A stretch of DNA of 54,700 bases from Saksenaea vasiformis B4078 (taxonomy: Eukaryota > Mucoromycota > Mucoromycetes > Mucorales > Saksenaeaceae). Of this stretch, positions 47,641 to 54,700 are shown piece after piece. The stretch spans positions 1 through 54,700 of the forward strand of contig JNDT01002290.1 of assembly GCA_000697055.1 (NCBI GenBank). Direction: 5' to 3'. The notes beneath the pieces are model-generated. The model was not told where the DNA came from. It saw nothing but the letters and a program-made list of their open reading frames with translations, and did no database searches. Positions within the stretch are counted from its first letter, which is position 1. Every line of letters begins with the position of its first letter. The position numbers were made by a program, and so were the translations under genes.

Positions 47641-48358
47641 GGAGTCGAAAAGAGTTTTGCGCTTGATCTTCAGCCAGACGCAGTCATTTTGGGACTGATA
47701 ATTCAAAAACCGCCATTTCCTCGGTGCGGTTGTCTCCAAGCATCATGCAGTTTATTGAGTCCAAATCGCGCTAAGAACTATTGGATATGCAATCGAACGG
47801 TCAACTGACATTGTTCTCGGTGGACGTAAAATTGATATAGATAGCATTAACGAATTGATTTATCCGTTGCATTGGCGTTTTCCCATATCTGTTTGACGTG
47901 TTTAATGAGGGTGGATTTGTGCGGACTCAACTTGGACGCTCTCAATCATAATGAAAATGCGTGTCTGGTTGGGAAACCCTGCGTTCATAGAAAACGCATA
48001 TTTGCGCGCACTCCATATCATGTTCATTTCACTGTTATGGCCCTTTAATCGTGTGTGAACTGAAAGGACACAGCGTGACTCTGTACTTGAATGTCATTGT
48101 CTTGGATAAACAGAATGTGAAGGATTCAATGAAGTTGGAGGACATGTTTCAGATGGCTCCTTTATAAGCAGTCCAGCAAATGTTGCCCTTTTCTCTTCTT
48201 TACCTTTTGCTTATTTTTGCTTGATTTCTTCGGTATGTAATGCTGAAGTAATCCATTTATATGGATTAACTGTGTGGTTGATAGTTCGAGTTGGTTGAGG
48301 TGTGCTGTTGTTCCCGTAGCGCTCCCACTTACTTCTTTTTCTTTTCTTTCTTCATCAT

Positions 48359-48528
48359 TTTGTAAGTACCGCAGCTCTCCCAATGGTCATCACATACTAA
48401 TTTCAACCTGCACAGGCGCCGCCAGTCCGTCTTCTTCTTTGCTGCTTTTCCCTATTTTTTCCCCTCTTTTGTAAGTGCCGCTGCTCTTTCAACCATCGTC
48501 ATACATTTAATTTCATTCTGCGCAGGCT
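48359..48528 (+). repeat. Tandem repeat of intron-like units, 109-bp period
   Basis: Two units start TTTTGTAAGT at 48359 and 48468. Each continues CCGC.GCTCT..CAA..GTCAT..ACAT..TAATTTCA..CTGC.CAGGC. Each therefore looks like a complete short intron of about 54 nt: donor GTAAGT, branch-like TAATTTC, acceptor GCACAG or GCGCAG, separated by pyrimidine-rich spacers. A protein context is not apparent. Confidence 0.6.
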
Positions 48529-48924
48529 TTCTTTCTTCCTCTTTTCGCCCCAGGAGAGCACCAGCCCCTCCTCACTGAGTGGGTACACCCTGGATGGGAA
48601 TAAGATGTCTGCAAGTGCTTATCTTTGTATTGACTGAGCAATTTCATACTGACAATTTTTTTTTCAATTTTTACTGTTTTTTCAAAAGTATTGGTAATCA
48701 TACCGCGTGCCACCCGGATAGGATGCGCCGCGGTCCCTTACCCACGCGTCGGGATTACACCAACGGTGAGATAACAGAGTATCATCGAACGTGTGCTTAT
48801 CGTGAATGGTTCTTTATGCTATTATGATAAATTTTGTGCATATGGCGAATCAAGTTTCACGTAAGTGCATTTTTTACTTCTTCTCATAAATGATATCCTA
48901 ACTACACATATCTCATTCTTTCTC

Positions 48925-49000
48925 AGCGCAAACCTGATTCCTTCATGGACGCAGAACATATTTAGAATAGAGTATATCGCCATTCAATAAGCAGTAATTG
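48925..49000 (+). repeat. Dispersed repeat, copy 3 (3' part)
   Basis: CAGCGCAAACCTGATTCCTTCATGGACGC..., ending CATTCAATAAGCAGTAATTGA, matches 11990-12065 and the end of 21325-21557. Confidence 0.5.
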
Positions 49001-50198
49001 ATGGTCAGCAAATAAATGACAGCTAACCCGAAGGTTAATTCAACATCGTGGTGGAAAATAAGGCCACATGTGGGCGTCGCGAGAACAGAAAATGTGTATA
49101 GAACTTCCGTACATAGCAAACGAATTCTTCAGCAGGGTGGATAGAGGAAGGATGTGCTTGAATAATTAAGGAAATTTACTTGTGAGCCACGAGGGTCGAC
49201 AACAGTCGAACACAAGCGGGAAGTACAAGAACGCAGCAGAACAAGAATCTACTAATGAAAACGGAGGGACCTGATCGAGAAGTATTTCACACCGACAGCT
49301 AGAACACGTAAAGAAATGGAACATTGTTGGAGTTTAGGTTCTGTAAAAAGGCCACTCCCCAGCGCAAGAATTAATGCCACCAACGCGCTGTCGAAGCAGT
49401 TGCTACTCTTTAATAGAGCCGAAATGTTTCGATGTCGCCAGTTGTCACGTAATGAGAAGTAGGAAGAGAGCTTAGGAGAATATGGACTTCAAGCCATTTT
49501 TGAGGATTTGCACCCGCATCTTCCCATGCCAAGAAGCAGAAGAACTTAGGTAATAAAAATCTCGATGGGGATTCTGCTACTGTGTTTTGCGTGTGACTTT
49601 GCGCCGGCTGGTAATGAATTTTGCGCCAGTGCTCCGAGGTTTTTGCATTGTATGAACTCCACGGTTTGCAATGTTGATTTTGGTGGAGGCCATAGGCCGA
49701 CCACCTAAGACCATTATCCAAGAGTATCATAGATCCAGAGATTGTCCCGCCCTCCCACCATTTTCGCTCGCTCTCTCTCGTTTCGTTCGATGGTGTAGTT
49801 TAGTTTCGTGTACCAATAGCTATTTATTTTCCCTCTGGAAATAAATAAGGAAAGATGGTAACACAATCTCACGATCCACCTCTCGAAGGATAATGGTAGC
49901 AAACTCATCTTTTACTTCTTCGATATGAACGATACACGTGAATACATGGAGGCTGATGGCGCTTCATAGAATGTAAATGATATCACCTCGTTGATATGCC
50001 TGAGGGTGATACACAAAGCGCCTGGGAAGAACTCTCTCGTTCAAATCCAGCCGTTTTGACTGAAAGATGACGGGAAAGATATAGCCATGTAAACTTCAAC
50101 TTTATGCGAATGCGTACATTGACAGAGGCCTCATTGTTTGCTGATGATAACGGAGATGAAAGCTTAATAGGCTTTGTCCACTTTCCAGACGTGACTAT

Positions 50199-51512
50199 GT
50201 GTGTAGCGTGAGAATAAAGCTAGAACGAGAGCTTCCTATAGAAAACCCCCCGCAGCAAATGGCAAAGACGTTTGATTTGGTGATTGAAGAAGGACGAACA
50301 GCAAAGACAGCAGCGCTTATCACAGGCATAGATCTGCGAACCGCTCAACACTATATCGAAACATACAACCGGGATGAAGAACAGTGGCGCCCTGTTGCTC
50401 AGAGAAATTCTCGTACTAGATATTATGGGACGCTGACTGAAGCGCAGTTCCAGTTTCTTGCAGATTATATCGACAGAAATCCCGCTCTATCCTGACTGCT
50501 ATACAAAGGAGCTTATACAGTAGGCCCCCGGTAAATCAAAACCCTCTAATTTCAAACCCCGTTCTTTTCAAGAAATTTCGCGGGAACGGCCAGAAAACAT
50601 AGTGTAGATTTTCAAATCCTCAGTAAAATCAAGTTCAAGTTTATAAAGAGGGCTGAACCCACTATCGGGGGGGGGAATTTATTGCTTCTAAACCACTCAA
50701 TGCTGGTCGATTGCCTGCAAAATACGACGTAATAGACGTTTGTCTCATGATGCATTGGTCTCGCAATCTATCTCGTATTTTTCGGAGATCATCTACAACA
50801 CTTCCATGCTTTTCTTCGTCAAGGAAATCAATCACGGTGTCAATATGTAATGGTTGGTCTCTTAGTGAGAGTCAGTCTTTCTTCCATAACTTCAAGCACA
50901 TTGTCTTCCTCATTTTCTTCTTGTATATTTCATTAACAAAGTCACTAATTATGACTAATAACTACGCAGTATTCATAAAACTGTAAAAGGTTGCTATATA
51001 ATGACTCATTATTGTATGTAAGAGCTGCTCTTGATGGTGTCTGTATGAGTACCTCATGACTCACAGCCTAGTTCATACTCAGATGACTTTGTCACACATC
51101 CTCAGCAAGGTCAACCCCCGTGATATTCAAATAATTTGCAAGAAACCAAGGACTTGATTTTAGCCGGGGGGGGTACTGTATGAGACGACTGAAGACTTAG
51201 TCAATAAATGTCATGTGACGTTCAAAAGCTTGAAAGAGGTTCCTGCAGCAAGGAACTATGACGGTGTGATAGCTTTGCGAAAAGAGAAAGTTGCAGAACG
51301 GGGAAAAGATGCAAGACTTGGACTCCACTAAGAATTGCGTCTTTATCGATGAAGCTGGTTTCAGCTTGCGTACTCAAAGAAATTTTGGTCGTTCTGTGAA
51401 CGGAACTGCAGCGAAAAGCACTATACCAACTGGAAAGAGAGTTATGATTACTGCATTAGGCACCATATCTGAGGCTGGAGTAATAGATATATCCTTGAAG
51501 AAACTGGAATAA
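50199..51512 (+). pseudogene. Broken Tc1/mariner-like transposase, split by a nested element
   Basis: The left part (to about 50495) encodes a helix-turn-helix region (KTFDLVIEEGRTAKTAALIT..DLRTAQHYIETYNRD) typical of Tc1/mariner/IS630-like DNA-binding domains. After the nested element, at 51181-51290, the frame reads ETTEDLVNKCHVTFKSLKEV, then NCVFIDEAGFSLRTQRNFGR (51326-51385), the first catalytic Asp region of the DDE_3 domain, and PTGKRVMITALGTISEAGVI. There are frameshifts near 50490 and 51308, a 661-bp insertion at 50518, and a stop at 51510-51512. The second Asp and the Glu/Asp of the triad are not found downstream, so it is dead. It lies 0.6 kb before the Fanzor gene on the same strand. 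Confidence 0.8.
50518..51178 (-). mobile_element. 661-bp pogo-like element with TA target duplication
   Basis: The left end is CAGTAGGCCCCCGGTAAATC and the right end, reverse complemented, is CAGTACCCCCCCCGGCTAAA; both continue into ATCAA. The element is flanked by TA (50516-50517 and 51179-51180), and removing it with one TA restores the transposase frame across the site (AGC TTA TAT GAG). On the minus strand around 50690-50830 a frame ends in RQTSITSYFAGNRPALS, which looks like the C-terminus of a pogo/Tigger-type transposase. So this is an internally deleted autonomous element. Confidence 0.8.
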
Positions 51513-52101
51513 GTGCTGCGATGTTATTGAAGACATCTTGCCAGAGTTAAAAGCCGGTATTAGGAAAAACCAACTCAAAGCAGATGAATAAGTTATGGAT
51601 TGAATTTGAGCCAGTAGACAAGATGACGAGATCAGATTGCTTTAACTGGTAATCATTCTGCTCTCTGCATGATCCATTTAACTTCTCGGAATCAGCTCCA
51701 TTAACAACAGGTGAGGCTTACTGTGTATTCCATGATCTTTGTATTACATCGACAAAACATAATTATTTATTCAACAATGAGCAATTGACATCCATTCTAC
51801 TGTTCTGCTCCTAACGAGAAGGCGACTGCATGTGAGATACAAAATGTTGTCAAAAGCAAAAACCGGGAGCAAAATTCAGAAGACTATCTTTTTTCCTCAC
51901 CTATTCTCTTCAGCTTTTCTTTTTTTAATCATGATGCTTTCAGATATGTACGACTTCATTGAACTGCTCTCGGCTCTGTTTATTTCAGCAAGCATCATTG
52001 TTTATCCGCCATTACTATACACAGCGTTCAGAAAAGTAGAAAAAGAAAACAAAAACAAGAGGAAGCTGTCAGTAAAGGTATGTCATCAGACTATATAGCA
52101 T
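51513..52101. other. Spacer between transposase remnant and Fanzor gene
   Basis: No clear domain is seen. The frame 51832-52098 ends in a basic stretch VEKENKNKRKLSVK, in phase with the Fanzor frame if the 21 nt GTATGT..TATAG (52079-52099) were spliced, but that is too short for a normal intron. Part of the Fanzor N-terminus may lie here. Confidence 0.4.
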
Positions 52102-54700
52102 ATGCATGTAAATAAAGTCAAAGTTGTATGCCGTGATTGCGGTCAAACTGGTCACAAGATGAGAACCAACAAAAAATGTCCTTTCAACGAATCCAGCAAG
52201 CGTGGTTAGTAGCTTGATCAACAGCTTTTGACTTTCTCATTGGTTTTGCGCTCTGATCTAGCTGGCAAACGTAAGGCGACACAAATCAGCACTGAAGACG
52301 AAAAAATCAGGAAGAAAAAAGGACGTCTGACTAAGGATGCTGCAAACGCCAATCCCCTTCGTAGGCAGAGCAACTCTACATCGTGTGGATCTCTGGAACA
52401 CGCATCTGCACGTTCTGCTCAGTGTCCAGGCCATAAGCCATCCATAAAATAAACCCTGAAAACAAGTCTTGGCAACAACCACGAGCGCTTTTCGCGGAAG
52501 TTACCGCTTTCAAGCATTGCACGCCCAGAATTTGCAGATAGTTTACAAAGTCGGATTGAAGCAATGTCAACGTTTATTCGAAACGTAATTGTACGCGCGC
52601 AGTTATACGTCAACGCGTACATTATTACACATGGACAGGCAACAATACCTACATACGTTTACTCGCAGTCCTTTTGGTACTCTATCGCTCAGCTAGTCAT
52701 GGATGTTACGGTTTCGAACGATAATCCACACATGCCTGAGAACGTACTTCGTTATTGGAATGAATTTCGTCAGCGTCATCCTGGTATTGTCTTCCCGCGG
52801 AATGAATTTAGCAGTTACAGCGATGCCCTCGCGGCAGCTTGCTCCACTTTACAGGAGTCATACACCAATGACATGGTCGAGAATTTTCAACAAAGCGTTT
52901 GTGGCTTTATCATACACAGACTGCAAAAACTCGTTCCGGTAAGTTTTACAGAAGTCAATTATCTGTCGCATTGACATTCTTATTTTCTATTATAGGACTT
53001 ATCAAAGTCATCTGCCAGTCAAATAGCTTATGACTATATGTACGAGGACCTTACTAATGGTGAGCTGAGTTGGCCAACAAACATGGGGAATATCTCCCTC
53101 GAGTTGTTCTTGGCAGTCGTTCAAGTCCGCGACTTTCTTGCGCCATTCATGCCCAGCGTATGTACACTCGAGTCCTTATCGGAACAACCTGGAACGTGCA
53201 CCCCGGTGTTGTATGCTATATTGAAGGAATACGAGCAAGAACACCAGCAAAGCGACGATGAGGACTCAGAGACATCACCTAGGTTATTCTCCTTAGCTCC
53301 ACAACCTTCTTTTCACTTTTGCTTCGTTACACTTAACGCAAAGGCAATGAAGTCACTACTTCACATCCGCAGCAATACCGACGACTATGATGGGAATTTG
53401 CGATTGTTCAATACAGTGTTCGACTTGGACAAATACGGTTTTCGCAGGTCAGGAAATTATCAAGTGACAATGATATGGGGCTAAGCATTACATTTAGCAT
53501 GAACTGCGGTATATTCACGAACCAGACATCTACAGACGGATTTAGTGTAGTATTCCAATTTGCTCGCAGTGCCAAGCCGAAGGCAGTTAGAGCTCGAATT
53601 GGAGGACTTTACCACGGAGGAAGTCGACAGATATTACCGCGTGGCGCGATAGATCCTGGTGTGAGAGATCTCTTTACCGCATCATACGGCGCAGGTGAGA
53701 CAGAGCATGAAGTTCGCCGTTGCTCTTCGAAACAGTATTACAGTATGACTGGCTCTCCGCAAAGAAACAGGCAACTGCAAAAACAGAAAAAGCTGGTCGG
53801 TATTGAGGTTATCGAGACGAACTTCCCAACCGGGAAAATGTCGGACATTGGTCGGTATCACGAAAGAGTCAGTTACTTCTTCATACACAACAATCAAATT
53901 TTCGATTTCTATGGACAACAAGACCGGGAAAGAAGATTTCATAATAACCAAGGCAAACATAGAGCGGTAGAAGAGCTAGCAAATATACTGATAAACGGGG
54001 GAAAAAAAATACAACCGTCGAAAACGGAAACATCGAAGTACAAACAGGAAGAAAAGGAAAAAGAATCGTGAGCAACGCAAGAAATACAAGAGGAAAACCA
54101 GTGGCTGGTGGGACATGAAAAATTGTTAAATATTAAGTCAACGGTTGCTAAACGTTGTGTAATGACAGGATTTCAGAGCAGCCGATATCTGCTGTACGCT
54201 CCACGGTCAATATGACGTGCCGCAAAAGGAGATGGAAAGCAGCGAAGTCAAATCCATGCAACGATGGAAGAATGCCTTTGCTTGTCTTTGGGACTGGCAT
54301 GTTTGGGAACAACTGTCGCTACAAGGGACATCGTAAAGCAGCAGTCAACAAGTTATGGGGAAGCTTAAAGAGACGAGAAGCCCGTGGTGAAGCATTGGTT
54401 TTAGAAATTGACGAATATTATACCTCACAGGTAAGTACTTATCACCCATCTAATATTTTTATCTGACATAATCAATAGGTTTGCCATCAATGTAAAACAA
54501 GGAACATGCAGAATATGACTACGGCTGACAATGTCAAGCATCACGGCATTCAAGATTGTAAAAACTGTGGAATGTTGTGGAATCGCGACGTTAATGCCAG
54601 TAAAAATATGTTTTACATTGCACATTCTATTTGGGACGGAGGTGGAAGGCCAAGCGCTTTCTGTCGCCCTGACCGTATCACCGCTGCGAATGCGGGACCC
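52102..54700 (+). pseudogene. Fanzor (eukaryotic TnpB-like RNA-guided nuclease), probably damaged, 3' end beyond window
   Basis: Fanzor proteins are OMEGA nucleases related to TnpB/Cas12, guided by an RNA encoded near the 3' end. Segments joined by splice signals: 52102-52204, 52262-52938, 52996-53447, 53498 to about 54095, about 54173-54430 and 54479 to the end. Visible: zinc knuckle CRDCGQTGHKMRTNKKC and a degenerate second one (SCGSLEHASARSAQCPGH, first Cys lost), RuvC-I GAIDPGVRDLFTAS (about 53653-53694), RuvC-II EIDEYYTS, zinc ribbon CHQC...CKNC, and RuvC-III NRDVNASKNM. Two lesions: an in-frame TAA at 52450-52452, and a frame change at the G5A8 run (53997-54009), after which a basic KKYNRRKRKHR frame continues one base off. 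The N-terminal start is uncertain. It is adjacent to a Tc1/mariner remnant, as is common for Fanzor1. Confidence 0.88.

Larger units (their letters stand above)
47641..50198. other. Long gene-poor tract with tandem and dispersed repeats
   Basis: About 2.5 kb. It holds an intron-like tandem repeat (48359-48528) and the third dispersed-repeat copy (48925-49000). Open frames 48274-48474 (+), 48513-48713 (-) and 49410-49730 (-) have no family match. Confidence 0.5.

Noticed and set aside
48690..48770. GC-rich segment considered as part of a tRNA or structured RNA
   Set aside because: No acceptor stem, anticodon loop or TTCGA arm could be drawn. No tRNA-like GGTTCGAATCC arm was noticed elsewhere in the window.
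52079..52099. Possible 21-nt intron joining an upstream basic frame to the Fanzor frame
   Set aside because: Phase fits, but 21 nt is far below the size of any intron reconstructed here.

Overview
The window looks like nuclear DNA of an early-diverging fungus. A Mucoromycota (Mucorales-type) genome is the best guess. Genes are compact, and introns are mostly about 45-100 nt with GT..AG ends and CTAAC/CTAAT-like branch sites. The gene set is fungal: Kre9-type wall proteins, a copper-fist regulator, a GH18 chitinase and a Rho1-like GTPase. Gene-poor AT-rich tracts hold decayed transposons. I saw no tRNA, rRNA or CRISPR array. All exon structures below were worked out by eye from splice signals, frame continuity and family conservation, so internal boundaries are predictions.

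Layout. 1-7 kb: a repeat nest with direct and inverted copies of an LTR-like element, a perfectly delimited solo LTR with a 5-bp target duplication, four diverged TATA/AATAAA blocks, GGCCCA-rich repeats, a tandem duplication and a 527-bp inverted-repeat element. 7.2-10.9 kb: VPS41 (HOPS complex, minus strand, 14 exons). 13.3-19.4 kb: PBDC1 homologue, three paralogous Kre9/KNH-type membrane proteins, and a Rho GTPase. 22.3-28.96 kb: GILT-like thiol reductase relative, purine nucleoside phosphorylase, CHID1 homologue, Ran GTPase and the ubiquitin-L40 fusion. 31.1-32.6 kb: secreted GH18 chitinase. 32.6-37.6 kb: gene-poor, with a decayed minisatellite. 37.6-47.6 kb: an unrecognised Q-rich acidic protein, a Cuf1-type copper regulator, an AAAP amino-acid transporter, a large type II membrane protein joining a glycosyltransferase-like and an alginate-lyase-like part, and PYM. 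47.7-54.7 kb: gene-poor DNA leading into a broken Tc1/mariner-like transposase (itself split by a 661-bp pogo-like element with TA duplication), followed on the same strand by a Fanzor (eukaryotic TnpB/OMEGA RNA-guided nuclease) gene that runs off the window.

The most notable locus is the Fanzor gene: paired zinc knuckles, a RuvC-I IDPG motif, a RuvC-II Glu segment, a CXXC..CXXC ribbon and a RuvC-III NRDVNASKN motif can all be read. It carries an in-frame TAA and a probable frameshift in a poly-A tract, so it may be recently decayed. Other points of interest are three GC-AG introns, one apparent GA-AG intron, a 14-nt and a 20-nt microexon, and the glycosyltransferase/lyase-like fusion. The conserved genes are housekeeping or cell-surface functions (vacuole fusion, nuclear transport, ribosome, nucleoside salvage, chitin and wall biology, copper homeostasis); I see no operon-like functional cluster beyond the Kre9-like trio.
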